Shown: positions 11,873-22,735, counted from the first letter of the stretch. The stretch: DNA of 64,000 bases from Dermanyssus gallinae (GCA_003439945.1 QVRM01002466.1:1108355-1172354); one strand, 5' to 3'. Notes: generated from the letters alone by a model not told the origin. Numbers and translations: made by a program.

Positions 11873-12059
11873 TATGGATACCTGAGACAGGTCGCAGTAT
11901 TTCACAATATGCGCTAAAATGTACGATGTACTCTTTTGGACGTGTCTGGCGAATCTAACTGCTCAATGTACATTTGCATATTTAGTTTTGTGAAGCTGAC
12001 ACTGCGGTATCTGTCAATGTCATCCATACTTTTTTTGATGGAAGGTTTTAGGAATGCAG

Positions 12060-12660
12060 GATGCATATGCGTCAATAGCAGCCCGCGTGACTATTGTGGG
12101 ACTCACAAACCCACAAATCCCTGCTTGCTTCCCATCCCCCAGGGTCAGTATTACTTTGGCATCATTTTGAAGCCGTGGAAGAGGCGTCTCTGTCATTCTC
12201 CTTCACTCAGCTATATTCCTCTCTATCATCCCGCCTGTTTACCGGAGGTTCGATTCTGCCCTTCAATAAACCGTCCTGTGAGGGCTCCTCGTCTCGACCA
12301 GTCCCCCGAGAGACCCACTCAAGCCTCTCCCGTCGGCGCTTGTCTACCTGCTACTGTTTACGTGTTCATGTCTGTCCACGTAATGGGACGACTCATTTGT
12401 CCACTTCAAGACTGTTCAAAAGCTAATGTATGGTCTTGATCGACTATGGAGACACCTCATCCTTTGGCAAAATGTTTGTTTGTTTACTTTGTAGCGTGTA
12501 CAAGATATCATGCGTCCGCCTGCCTGGCCTCTACGAGAAGATCGCTGCACTGCCTCTCTCAAATGACATGCCGAGAGCAGCAAACAACAGTACACGTATC
12601 ACTGTTATATGCATACTCAATATGACTGAAATAGATGTGATGCTATAATAATATTATTGT
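12060..12660 (+). repeat. Interspersed repeat, second copy near 0.19-0.72 kb
   Basis: 12495-12650 aligns with 187-350 in direct orientation, and 12080-12350 aligns weakly with the minus strand of 400-715. Unclassified and non-coding as far as I can see. Confidence 0.5.
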
Positions 12661-12758
12661 GATCTAAAATCATTTTAATAGGTGAATTAGTTGCCCTTAT
12701 ATACTAAATGCCTTGTTTGTTATTCCTTATATATTAAGAAGCGCACTTAGAATTGGCG

Positions 12759-12935
12759 TCGAGCCCGGTGGCGTGGTGGCTTAAGTCTGCGCCTCGCGAC
12801 CGGAGGAGACACATAGGTGCGCGGGTTCGAGCCCCACCGTTGCACGTTTGTATTTATGGGGGTCCGTCTATGAAGCAATGTGAAAAACAGTTCCGTGGAC
12901 GTTAAATCTTGGCTGAGGGTCAGCCCGAAAGCTTT
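12759..12935 (+). mobile_element. SINE, complete, with 14-bp target-site duplication
   Basis: A 177-base tRNA-derived SINE flanked by the exact direct repeat ACTTAGAATTGGCG at 12745-12758 and 12936-12949. The head begins TCGAGCCCGGTGGCGTGGTG and contains a B box in GCGGGTTCGAGCCCC near 12821-12835. The body has TGTATTTATGG, TCTATGAAGCAATGTG and GGTCAGCCCGAAAGC. The same body occurs at 2455-2530 and 21194-21428. The perfect duplication points to recent insertion by LINE-type machinery. Confidence 0.93.
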
Positions 12936-12949
12936 ACTTAGAATTGGCG

Positions 12950-13965
12950 GTCTCTAGAAACGTTAGCGAGCGCGGTGTTAAAATCATAACACAACAAACA
13001 GACGTACGACATTTGCTTATTTTTTAGGCACACATATTGCACTAAATAAGGGACAACATCCAGCGCTGACAGTTCTGGTAAAAGCTTATATCGTTATGTC
13101 GGCAACTTATCCTCACAGTGCTGATGCGGTCTGTTATAACTCGTGAAGTAAGAAGCTTCTATACAACGATGATCCGACTAAGACCTTGACAGCATTTTGG
13201 ATTACCAAGAATTTCTGCATTAAAGGATGCGTTAAACAGACTCGTGGGATGTAGTGCTATAATTGTCACGTCAAAATAAAATGCTAATGCATTGATAAAT
13301 CCGCAGACTTCCCATTCACCTTTAACCTGATAGTCTGAGCTACTGCATCTGCCAATAAATCCGGTAGTTCGTAGCTATCCCCATTTCAGCCTCGTCACGT
13401 GGTTCTACATTTCATCTCGGTTCGAGGAGCTTTCCAAAGTGCGCAATCCATTCGCAGTGGTTTATGAGAGGCTTTAAGTTTGGCCTTTTCGGCATTAGAA
13501 GCCAGGCCTATGGACGCTCTCCGTGATTTGTCGGATACGGCACTTTTGGCCGTATTCTGACCTTCTGGCCTTCATAACTGTCCTGACCGTGCGTTTTAGA
13601 GCAGCAAGCTCTAAAAGCCAGGACTCGCTCATATCTGAACGGGTATAGATGATCAATGTGACCTCTCTGCACCCACGATCGATATGTCTGCCATCTTGAG
13701 CTTGCGGACGTATGTTTATCTTTGGCTGATGTTTGCACCCCCCAGCGGAAACCTTTTTCGAAAACATCACTCTCCCGATGATCAAGTGTCGTCTCCAGCT
13801 TGCCTTGCTTTTGCCTATCTTATATTAAATTAGCTAAATCTACGTATGTATATTATATTTGATTTTTAAATATTTATATCACTGCCTTATATGGAAGTTA
13901 GCACCAAATTAGCCAGTAACTATACGCACAGCTTCCTTATTATTGTTTAGGCGTTATCCAAAGAT

Positions 13966-13969
<4 letters not shown>
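12950..13969. other. Intronic stretch, nothing recognised
   Basis: No gene, RNA or repeat family recognised between the SINE and the (TA)n array beside the next NAGLU exon. Confidence 0.55.

Positions 13970-14018
<49 letters not shown>
13968..14018. repeat. (TA)n microsatellite beside a splice donor
   Basis: About 50 bases of TA repeat starting within 20 bases downstream (minus strand) of the donor of the NAGLU exon at 14037-14172. Confidence 0.95.
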
Positions 14019-14022
<4 letters not shown>

Positions 14023-14036
14023 AACTAGGTGTGTAC

Positions 14037-14172
14037 CTTTTATAAACTGGAATCTGCTCGGAAAATAAGTCTAGGATCAGCATTCCACCGACTGGAGGAC
14101 CCGTGAGCATAGCTTCCACTCGTTCAGATGTCCAGAAGTTTGGCTGATTTACGAACAGCCATCCTTGCATTA
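14037..14172 (-). CDS. NAGLU: NAGLU exon (MQGWLF...LILDLFSE)
   Basis: Encodes MQGWLFVNQPNFWTSERVEA, ML, GGMLILDLFSEQIPVYKR, matching human LQGWLFQHQPQFW...RLLVLDLFAESQPVYTR, a late part of the GH89 catalytic barrel. The acceptor is TGTGCTGTAG and the donor is AAAAG|GTACAC. Phase 1 in, phase 2 out. A (TA)n array begins within 20 bases after the donor, so the intron starts almost at once in microsatellite DNA. Confidence 0.95.
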
Positions 14173-14975
14173 CTACAGCACAGACAAACGAAAGAATTAT
14201 TCTAAAATGATTTGCCACAATCAGTCAATCGACTTTACAACAACAAGTCTTTAATAGGAGCTCATTGCAAATTAAATGTTTGTGCAATCGAGCGTAACGT
14301 GTTGTTCTACGTGACATTTTAGTACATACATGTTTCAGCGATACTGCCCTTAACGGATACACAAATACTACCATTCTGCCAAATGTGTATATTTAAAAAT
14401 AAAGTTAATTAAACACACACACACAGATACACATGTCGCGCCTCAACTGCAATTGTGACACCTAGCTTTAATTAGGTTTAATTAACTTAATAATTTAGGT
14501 AAGTTAATTCTTTGTACAGATGTTGAAACTCCTTATTTCATAACTGTGTTCTACTGAGCTGTTAATCACGTGACTATATGTGGAGTTGCCTACTATCAAG
14601 TACCCTTCAAAGATGCTCGCTTAACGGTACAATGATAAATTATCCTTATTATGTAAAATGGTTATAGGAGACACTTAAATTCACACAAGGCCTCACCTGC
14701 TAAACTAATGTGGCTAAGATAAATCTGTGTTATGGATCAATACCATGTCACATAACTATTTGGCTGAAGAATCTGAATGGAAGTTTTTCTAAAAATATGT
14801 CGACATAGGGCGTGTACATAAATACTGTCGATAAGTAGGAAGATGTGATTGTTAATCGTTTCATTCAGGTGGGTACATCGCATTCCGTATTGACTTGGCA
14901 GTTTCTCTTTGTGCGCATAAAAAATGCATACATTATTTTAGTGGAGTGTGTTTTCGAAGCTAGCGCTGTACATAC
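14173..14975 (-). other. NAGLU intron, nothing recognised
   Basis: An 803-base AT-rich intron with a short ACACACAC tract near 14413. No element recognised. Confidence 0.65.
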
Positions 14976-15053
14976 CCCAGACGGCTTTGGAGTCCACACT
15001 GCGGAGTGACTCGTAGACCGCGCGTCCTAACTTCTGAAGTTTCACCGTGTCAC
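14976..15053 (-). CDS. NAGLU: NAGLU small exon (AVYESLRSVDSKAVW)
   Basis: A 78-base exon found by asking what must lie between the flanking exons. It encodes GDTVKLQKLGRAVYESLRSV DSKAVW, in register with human [25 protein letters not shown]. Borders: GTGTCTAG acceptor and TGGG|GTATGT donor. Phase 1 in, phase 1 out, which is exactly what the neighbours require: the split codon with the next exon restores valine, giving AVWVMQGWLF (human AVWLLQGWLF). It lies 5.7 kb from the preceding exon because RT relics and a LINE occupy that intron. Confidence 0.95.
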
Positions 15054-15100
15054 CTAGACACAAACATTAACACATTATTCAAAAAGATGTGGCGTTTCAT

Positions 15101-15102
15101 CG

Positions 15103-15144
<42 letters not shown>

Positions 15145-15262
15145 TTCAATTTTTCGACACCGACAATTTGACGATTTATATATATCGTTTTTCCTTTTTT
15201 TTTATTATTTTAACGATTTTAGTTATTACGCTTAGAATATTACAGCGTACCTAGAGTTATTA

Positions 15263-15323
<61 letters not shown>
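15101..15323. repeat. Two (TA)n arrays
   Basis: TA arrays at about 15103-15141 and 15266-15322, flanking 120 bases of AT-rich sequence. Confidence 0.93.
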
Positions 15324-15326
<3 letters not shown>

Positions 15327-15479
15327 TTAAGGCGAGCACTGTTCAGTGTGCAAACGTATTGTAAATGATTAATAAATCATCACAATATTTTCTATACGTA
15401 TATATGCTAAGCGTAATAATTAAAATCGTTAAAATGGTATTGGCAAGGAGTCGGTCATGGCAAAGTCCAGCAGTTGGCC

Positions 15480-16400
15480 ACAACAGCCAATCGAACCTCA
15501 CCGTGAAACTTAATGGCTTTTCTCTTTCGCGAATTTCTTTGGAGGCCCTTACGATGAACGTAAGTTTTACCGCCACCGACAATTTGACGAATGGAATCAC
15601 GGTTCCGGTGGGTCATTACTGTGTCATACGCATACCTGACGGCGACGGAGTTTCTAGGCGGGCTAGGTCTGGTGTAAGCACAAAAGCCACGAAACTGAGA
15701 GGGACCTCTTGAGGGGTTCCCACGTTATGGCTCAGCTGCAAAGTGCTTTCGCCCCTTATGTTTACTTTAAGTCGGGGTTCAGGAAAGAAGCTGGAGAGCA
15801 CTCGTAGGAGAGAACCATTCACTTCGACGTGTCGAAATGAATCGACTAGTGACGAATGAGCTTTGCCGAAAGCTTTGACATCATCAATACGGAGGGATAC
15901 TGCCAACACCGTCTCAACTTCCGACTGAAATACACGGATCGTGTCCTGTGTTTCTCGACTCATACCTGATACCTCGCTATACCTGAACTACTTTGGAGGT
16001 ATGGCTTTGTCCACAGTTGTAAACACTCTCGAAACACTTAACTTAGCAAAATAAAAGCAAGAGTGTGTTCCGACGTGATATTCCAGAGGAGATTTGGATT
16101 GTTTTCGTTGTCGCCGTTTTTGCGCTTAAAGAGCAGAGTAAGCCTGGCGTCGCGCCAATCCTGATGTATGTGTTGCCCTGCTGAGTACCTGGTTAAGCAG
16201 ATTACATAGGTCCCCTGCTAAAACATCGGACGACTCAATCCGTTGTTCGTAACATATCCCATCAGATCCACTGATCTGATTCTTGGGTAGCCCGCACAAC
16301 TTCTTTTACCGTAAACGGCGAAATGATGTGAAGTAAGCGGTTGCTTAACAGCTAGGTCTGGTGCGGTGGCGTCAACACCAAGCAAAAGGATCGTACTGTG
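15480..16400 (-). pseudogene. Degraded non-LTR retrotransposon RT
   Basis: Minus-strand frames hold recognisable but decayed RT blocks in order. Near 16300-16330 there is FTVKEVVRAT (FT--EV--AI region). Near 16080-16130 there is LFKRKNGDNENNPNL (KKGD-x-(N)-PSN region). At 15860-15900 there is RIDDVKAFGKA (D-x-x-KAFD). At 15720-15800 there is LKVNIRGES...NVGTPQEVPLSF (RGVPQGS--SP). Near 15625-15645 there is RYAYDTVM, a decayed YADDT with the first catalytic aspartate changed to tyrosine. Frames shift and stops intervene. It differs from the LINE at 17872-20400 and looks like the Jockey/RTE-type pattern. Confidence 0.75.
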
Positions 16401-17860
16401 CTGTCACAGCTACTCCATTGTCTGTACATACTTTTATTTTCCCGACGAACAATATAGACATGCGGCTGTCTTACTTCTCTGTTTGCATGTAGATTGAAAG
16501 TTTACCTACTGGGATATATTTGCAGAAACCGCTATCTGAAATCTGACGTAAATGACGGAGTCCGGTCGGAAAACTTTGAGTTTCCAAATAGCACGCACTT
16601 TGATTTGCCTCCCGGTTAGCCAACCACGTAGCTGTTTCGCCAGCGTTGTTCGGCCAAAGCCCTCCAAGCGAAGAGTCTTCATGGGCAACCCACGGTTTTT
16701 ATACAATGTTAGCTCACCCAGCTTTACGTCTGCACTTCGTGCTCGGAGAGGACGGCACTTCCTACTCGCGTTGATAGCGCGTTATTTCGCTGCCGTTCGC
16801 CTGCTCTGGGGGGCATTTGTCTAGCTCGGCCCCAGACATCAGTCCTGCTTCTCCGGGCCCTTCTTCCCTCCGTTACTGGCGCTGTTGACCAAGATCAACA
16901 GCATTGCCTCTGCCAACATCTGTGAGGGGCGTCCGTTTCAAGTGCTGTTGCGTTTTCTGCACTTGATGTTCCTGCTGCCCCTAGCACCGTTGTTGCGATT
17001 GGATTTGTTTGCCAACAGTACGGGTTAGTAGAAATAGTCGGACTAATTGCGAGCTTCGCAGGAAGTCTTAACCTGCCACTGGCTCCCTGTGCCACTTTAT
17101 GCTGTCCCACCTGCTTCTTCGTCTCGTTGTCCACTTCTGATGTGCTTACGTTGTTTCCTGTGGGACGGGGCTCGGAAACAATTTGTTCAAGTTTCGACGC
17201 TCAGATATCGTTCAAGTTCAGGTCACCCAGGGCGCCGAGCGGTCTGCTTCGCCCCTACATCGGTGCTGTGCACTGCACATTGCTACACCCACCAAACAGG
17301 CAGGATACAGGGTCCACTCAGCCCGATTTCTTATCTCGGAGTTACATGCAAAACACAGCCTACTGCTAGGCGCCGCCATCTTATTGTACGTTTAGCTTAT
17401 TAACGAGAGACCAAGTTCTTGAGACCGTGGCTGCCATTGCTTCACAATATATATATACATATATAATATTCAAGGCGCCATATTGTTAATCGTGATCGAC
17501 AGCTGCCGAAGAAAGCCTAATCGACGTTCGTAACTTCCAATTGTTTTTATTTTATCTTTAATTCTAATTGACGATGAGTTGTAGCAAATAAACGTGAATG
17601 AGCCAAATAAACAATAATTACAATTTTTATTTTCAGTATCGCCACAACGGGAAACAGTATAGTGCGTCTGCGTAATGAATTGTCGTTTCTAGCGGCCGTC
17701 TATGAAATGTTAACTGGATAGCTATTCGATGCCTATCTCAAACATCAGACACGTTCTAAATTAATGTCCGCTAGTTAGCAGCTTGCTAGACCGTGGTATG
17801 AACTGAATGGCATCTTGCCAGTTGTATGAATAATTAAGATAAAAACGGATAAGAATGGTA
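16401..17860. other. Intronic stretch, possible further retroelement debris
   Basis: Open but unrecognised frames occur on both strands (for example 16895-17134 minus and 17047-17403 plus). It may be decayed ORF1-type retroelement sequence, but I cannot show it. A short TATATATACATATATA tract lies near 17445-17465. Confidence 0.4.
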
Positions 17861-17871
17861 ACGTTCCGCGT

Positions 17872-18246
17872 ATGCAGAAGCATCTTTGCAAATACATTCA
17901 TGGCATGGGGGGCAGGCCAAGTGGGGGGGTTTCAGTATTCACGAGAGCAGAAATTGGAGAGATGACAATTGGAATAATAGCCGAAAACTTAGTTGCAATA
18001 GCGTTGAGGGAGTTTGAAATTGTGGCAGCCTATGTTAAACCGGCAGGTGTAGAGTCTACTGAAGTCATGACAGAGCGTATCATGCTTGGAGTTGAAGCGG
18101 TGCCGAGAAAGGCACCGATGATTCTAGCGGGGGATTTTAATGCGAGGTTGGATAGGGGTAATCTGGAGCGAACTGAAGCATTTTTAGATATTATAACGGA
18201 GATAAAATGCTGGTTAGTCAGCGGGGACCGGGAAAAGACTAGATAG
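17872..18246 (+). pseudogene. LINE ORF2, endonuclease (APE-type) part
   Basis: The frame shows SGGVSVFTRAE near residue 14, a central LREFEIVAAYVKP strand, then ILAGDFNARLDR near residue 84. GG-(V)-(A/S)-(I/V)-x and GDFNAH/R are hallmark motifs of the apurinic-type endonuclease of non-LTR retrotransposons. The N-terminal catalytic block (N-x-x-G, LTETW) is absent, so the element is 5' truncated near 17860. The frame stops at 18244 and the RT continues in another frame, so at least one frameshift separates them. Confidence 0.88.
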
Positions 18247-18420
18247 AAAGATCTTCTTAGAGGGAGTGGGGGAAGTGTGCCCACCAGGGGAGATTCAAAT
18301 AGAGCCATATGAGCGTAAATTGACGAATCTGATAAAAGGTGCACGTCGCCAAGAACGAAAAGAAAGGCCCTGGTTCGGTGTAGAGCAGCGAAAGATGCCA
18401 ACAGACTAACTAGAGAATAT

Positions 18421-20286
18421 GTGAAGATGTTTCCTGTATTAAGGCCGTTCGCAAGTATGGTAAAGAAAATGACACAAAAGGCATACAAGAAAGAGAAACA
18501 AAAATATTGGGAAAGTCAGGAGTGGGCGCTGTTGCAAGAAGCAGAGAAACAACCACACAAGTGGCTAAAACAAAAAAGAAAACGGCAGTGCCCAGTGGAG
18601 ACTGGGCGATTAATTAAACACTTTGCTAGTGTGCTGCAGGGAGCCGATACTACCCCAAAGGAAATAACATTATTCAACGGGCCTTGGGACGAGGAAACAG
18701 AACATGCACGGGAATGGGTAATTCGACCAGTCACAATCGAAGACGTTGTCAGGGCAATTGAAAGGGCGCCTAGAGGCAAAGCTGCCGGGAACGATATGAT
18801 ACGAAACGAACATTTAAAGCAAACGCTGGCACTCGCACCATGCTGGAAAGCTTTATTTGACGAGTGCCTAAAATCCGGGGAAGTACCAAAAGCGTGGAAG
18901 GAAGATACCTTGATTGTCATACCAAAAGGAAAAGGCATAGAAACTGAGCCGGAATCTTGGAGGGGCATAACACTTAAGAGTTGCCCCTATAAAATTTTCT
19001 CGGGAATAATATCAGATAGACTAGAGCATTACCTCGAAACTAGAAACGCAATACCAGAAGAACAACATGGGTTCGGAAGGTCGAAGTCGACCCATACGGC
19101 CCTGCGCCAGTTGCTGGCAGAAATTTGGGAAACTCTATCGGAACCTAGAAGACCGTTATACGCAATATTTATAGATCTTAAAGCTGCCTTTGACTTGGCG
19201 CCACGAAGTAGGATTATAGAAAAGTTAGCCTTGGAGGGAGTTCCGTATCGCTTACTAAAACTTTTAAGTACCATTCTTGGGGAGACTACAGTATACATCG
19301 ACAACGGTATAGGGATTGTGGGAAGAGTAAAGCAAACTACAGGCGTGGCCCAAGGAGACGGACTTAGCCCGTTGCTTTTTTCGGTACTATTCGGAGGGCT
19401 ACCTAACCGGGTGAGGCAGGGGTGGACCCGAGAGTGGTCAAATACATTAATGTATGCAGATGACATTGCGATCTATGGCAGGAGTTTATTTAGGGTTACG
19501 CAGGGACTAGAGCGGCTAATCGATTATATGGACGAGATGGGACTTAGTATTAACTGGCAAAAGACAGTAGCAGTAAAATTTCGAAGAGGAGGTCGATTGG
19601 CGAAAGACGATGTTCTTCCAGCCAGGGGTAATACAGTAAATTTGGTAAATAAATTTACTTATTTAGGGGTCACTATAACGTCAAATGGTAGCAGTTTTCG
19701 AAAACATATTGAAACCAGAGTAGGAAAAGCCATTAGAGCGGCAGCAGCAATTAAAACCCCGCAAATGTTGTCAATACATACCGCGTCCGCCCTTTTCAAG
19801 ATTAAAATAGAACCAATAGCAACATTTGGTGTATCACTTATATGGGAGAAATTAGGAGAGGCAGATCTACAGTTACTAGATAGAGTTCGATTTTTTTTCA
19901 TGAAGCGGGTTTTGGGGTTAGCTAACTCTTGTAGGAATAGAATAGTTCATATATTAGAAGGGGGGGCTCTAATGACACAGGAATTACAAGTAAAATGGGG
20001 TTTACCTAAGACGACGGCCTTCGTGGCCTACACTATGAAGTGGGGGGAAAAATTAAAGGATATAGACATAGGAATATACACGACGATAGCGATGAGGAGT
20101 ACAACCTGGCGAGCAGCCGGATATAAGAATAGGCATCTCACTACGGCATTTGCAGCCCACGGGTTCCATCACGTATTATGCAGCACACAAGAATTCCACA
20201 ATCCTCAGGAGTGTTGTAGGTGCGCGAGATGCTTAGGCCATTGTGATAGATACCACGCCGCAGCATTCCAGCAGTGCAATCAATAG
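18421..20286 (+). CDS. LINE ORF2, reverse transcriptase and C-terminal zinc knuckle
   Basis: A 621-residue uninterrupted frame. Blocks in order: IVIPKGKG and SWRGITLKSCPYKIFS (residues about 160-195), EEQHGFG (about 213), FIDLKAAFD with the first catalytic aspartate (about 250), GVAQGDGLSPLLF (about 308), MYADDIAIYG with the YADD catalytic pair (about 344), FTYLGVTITSNG (about 412), and a cysteine/histidine cluster (CCRCARCLGHCDRYH...C, about 597-618). The order and motifs mark an R1/I/Jockey-group non-LTR retrotransposon. It copies its RNA at a nicked target. The upstream endonuclease frame is broken, so this copy is probably not autonomous. It lies antisense in a NAGLU intron. The true start of the frame is upstream; the ATG used is only the first in the open stretch. 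Confidence 0.93.
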   Translation: MKMFPVLRPFASMVKKMTQKAYKKEKQKYWESQEWALLQEAEKQPHKWLKQKRKRQCPVETGRLIKHFASVLQGADTTPKEITLFNGPWDEETEHAREWVIRPVTIEDVVRAIERAPRGKAAGNDMIRNEHLKQTLALAPCWKALFDECLKSGEVPKAWKEDTLIVIPKGKGIETEPESWRGITLKSCPYKIFSGIISDRLEHYLETRNAIPEEQHGFGRSKSTHTALRQLLAEIWETLSEPRRPLYAIFIDLKAAFDLAPRSRIIEKLALEGVPYRLLKLLSTILGETTVYIDNGIGIVGRVKQTTGVAQGDGLSPLLFSVLFGGLPNRVRQGWTREWSNTLMYADDIAIYGRSLFRVTQGLERLIDYMDEMGLSINWQKTVAVKFRRGGRLAKDDVLPARGNTVNLVNKFTYLGVTITSNGSSFRKHIETRVGKAIRAAAAIKTPQMLSIHTASALFKIKIEPIATFGVSLIWEKLGEADLQLLDRVRFFFMKRVLGLANSCRNRIVHILEGGALMTQELQVKWGLPKTTAFVAYTMKWGEKLKDIDIGIYTTIAMRSTTWRAAGYKNRHLTTAFAAHGFHHVLCSTQEFHNPQECCRCARCLGHCDRYHAAAFQQCNQ

Positions 20287-20400
20287 CGGAACTCGCAAGA
20301 TGAGGGAAGATCCGGTGACGCAGAAAAACCACTGATTCAGATCGATGTACTTATTTAAAATTTACCCAACCTGGGTGTTAATAAACCATAATATATTCAT
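20287..20400 (+). mobile_element. LINE 3' UTR
   Basis: Follows the RT stop codon. It contains GTTAATAAACCATAATATAT near 20378-20397, resembling the AATAAACCA-(TA) ends of the other LINE tails in the window. The exact 3' end and target-site duplication were not identified. Confidence 0.55.
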
Positions 20401-20769
20401 GTCATGGCCGTATAGCATTGATTTTAGCTCACAGCACACCGTCTTCAAACCGTGTACAATGTACTCGACAACAGCGTGATCGCCAATTTCTTGCCAATTG
20501 CGAATTTCGTGCGCAGTTATCAATACCAAAGGCGCACATTAAAAAAATGCAAATCCTTACTCATATTCCCTGAACATGTGAACTGAAGTCGTAAGACGTT
20601 CCTGCACGCAAACATAAATTTCCACTCTAATAATTTTGCGTAGACAAGCTGCCACCATAACAGTATAAACCAATCGTTATTCAGATATTACCACGTACTC
20701 CAGTTGAGAGATCTTACCTAGATGTCAGAATTCTAAACAAACTACAAAACGAACGAATGTTGTTGTTAC

Positions 20770-20933
20770 CTGTAGATGGCACCAGCTCGTTGAACAGATC
20801 AATGTTATAAAGATGATCGGTTCCGTATATGTTAGTCTGGGCAGCAGCATATGCGGCAGATACAACTCTGTAGAATGGCTCAGTCGGCGATAGGAACGTT
20901 GAGTTAGAGTAATGATCTGGGAAGCCGTCCCAT
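20770..20933 (-). CDS. NAGLU: NAGLU exon with first catalytic glutamate (FNE)
   Basis: Encodes WDGFPDHYSNSTFLSPTEPF, then a helix, then IYGTDHLYNIDLFNELVPST. This matches the human segment with CSFLLAPEDPIF and GTDHIYGADTFNEMQPP. The glutamate of DLFNEL corresponds to the GH89 general acid/base (human Glu316 by family knowledge). The acceptor is TTTTTTTAG, with a long T tract, and the donor is CTACAG|GTAACA. Phase 2 in, phase 1 out. The split codon with the next exon gives glycine. The NST and similar sequons fit a glycosylated lysosomal protein. Confidence 0.96.
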
Positions 20934-20987
20934 CTAAAAAAAATATAGGAACAACAAATAATTCGCTGCTTTAGTAACGACCTATGT

Positions 20988-22345
20988 CTATGAAGCTTGT
21001 ACTTGATAAGGAGAGTAGGGAACACGGTTAGTAACCCTGAAACTACACTGGTGACACCTTGGTCTATGATTAGATTTTTTCCCAGGAAGACATTCTATCA
21101 GATGCCGATTGGAAACCACAGTTGGTTCTGTAGCCCAGGTCTCAGTAAGCACCACTACGTCGCATTTTGTAGACATAGTCAGAGGAAGGAAAGCTTTTCG
21201 GGCTGACCCTCAGCCAACATTTAACGTCCGCGGGATCGCTTTCGCATTGCTTTATAGACGGACTCACATAAATACAAATGTGCAGCGGTGGGGCTTGAAC
21301 CTATGGGTCTCGAGGCGCAAGCGAATGCACCACGGCACCGGGCTCGACGGAAATCGAACCCTATGTGCATCCATGTGTTTCCTCCGATCGCGAGACGCAC
21401 GCAAATGCACCACGTCACCGGGCTCGACGAGGAAGCAAAGCTAAAGTTATTTTCATCTGCTCGAAATTCCATTGAAAGAGGTGAGTTGAATTTGTTATTT
21501 ACGTGATCCACGCTGAAGCACCTGAAACATTGCATCGGTTCCCTGTACAACATGACGCCGTGTTGTTTAAGTCCTAAGCGGACCTCTGCACCATCGCCAT
21601 TACAGCACTGGTCTTAGGATTCTTCGTTTTCACTCGAACTGCTTCAGATACTCTATAGGATGTGGGAGAAGCTAATGTAGCAGCTTCTGATATAGAGATG
21701 TGGACACCTTTTTCTCTTATCTTGCCTTTTTTCTGAGGAGCCAGCGCCCGCTTATCCTTGCAGATACCTTAACGTCTGCCAACCTCAGCAGAGATAGAAG
21801 CGTATTCCTGACAACCTTCCACTGCAATAACGAGTTTCTCGTATCTAGTAAATCGAAGTTCTTCAGCTCCCCACCTTTAATGTGCTGCGCACTGCAGCGA
21901 CTGACCTCATTAGAGTGCGTCTCTCACGCGTTGTCATTGGTTGCAAATATTACAGCCACATGCTTGGCTAGAAGTACCACGTTTGACTCGCGCAATTGTT
22001 TGGTGTGCGTTACCGTCTGGAGACCATTATTGTCGGTCTGATCTCTACTTTCTTGAATTTCAATCGCAACTGCTGTTGCTTCACTTGCAGTGACGCCATC
22101 GCCATCGTTTGGGCTTTAGCCTGCAGCACTACCTGCGTACTTTCATTGCGATTACCTTCAGGGGGGGGGGGGCTCGATGCGGCGCGCTTTCCTCCAAAGA
22201 CCTTTGGCCGATAGGCCAGATCGCCCGCACTGCTGGATGGCTTAGCGCAGTCAGCTGGCGCTTGTACTGAGGCGGGCGAACCGATCGACTCTGTGTTCTG
22301 CCATTCTGTTAGGGTTCGCTGCATGGGTATATCCGGTAATGCCCA
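20988..22345 (-). pseudogene. LINE relic: ORF1 (gag-like) and start of endonuclease
   Basis: Read on the minus strand, 22345-22010 is open and gives a serine/proline-rich region, then AKAQTMAMASLQVKQQQLR, a likely coiled coil. Decayed gag-like text follows through 21560 (VIAVEGCQEYA, KKGKIREKGVHISISEA). Then QCFRCFSVDHV near 21500 resembles a CCHC zinc knuckle. After the SINE at 21194-21428, the frame 21176-20988 reads KCDVVVLTETWATEP, the DIL-LTETW block at the start of an APE-type endonuclease. Order and strand agree with one 3'-truncated LINE copy with many stops, between two NAGLU exons. Confidence 0.72.
21194..21428 (-). mobile_element. SINE with duplicated tRNA-like head
   Basis: Same family as 12759-12935, on the minus strand. 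Two head units follow each other, each starting TCGAGCCCGGTG(A/C)CGTGGTGC; the first has GGGTTCGAT and the second GGTTCAAGCCCC as B box. One body then follows (CCGTCTATAAAGCAATGCG, GGTCAGCCCGAAAAG). Flanks GAGGAAGGAAAG (21182-21193) and GAGGAAGCAAAG (21429-21440) form a 12-base target-site duplication with one mismatch. It was inserted into the LINE relic. Confidence 0.88.
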
Positions 22346-22475
22346 TACACAGATATATATACATATAGGACGGCGGCGATAATGGTGATAACGGCGACGA
22401 TGAGAAAGGCACACTGGCAGGGGATTTATATATACACATATATATATATATATCATGAATATTTTTCTTGAATAC

Positions 22476-22735
22476 CTTGATGCTCGGGTGAAGTTCACTT
22501 GTGGGTAGTATCGCTCGAATGCGCGCGGTAGAAATCCGTTGAATCCCGACAAGACCGGTGTCATTCCGAAGCTGCGCATACGCTCCAGTATTTTGTGTTG
22601 CAGACTGCTCTGTTGCTGCATCCACGAAGTCGGTAGGGGTCCGCCGAAACCGCGAATGTTTCCCATACGGTTCCATGCTAGAAAGGCTGGTCCGGCGAAG
22701 TATGAAGACAGATCTGTTTCGTTACAGCCGAATGA
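22476..22735 (-). CDS. NAGLU: NAGLU exon, catalytic barrel (GPAFLAW...MRSFGMTPVL)
   Basis: Encodes SFGCNETDLSSYFAGPAFLA, WNRMGN, GPLPTSW, LQHKILERMRSFGMTPVL, FNGFLP and the PQVN segment, colinear with human ...FFTGPAFLAWGRMGN...GPLPPSW...LDQMRSFGMTPVL...FPQVN. These residues form early strands of the GH89 barrel. The acceptor is TAACAG and the donor is CATCAAG|GTATTC. Phase 0 in, phase 2 out; the split codon with the next exon restores arginine (AG+A). The downstream sequence in the same frame runs into a TA repeat, which confirms the exon end. Confidence 0.95.
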
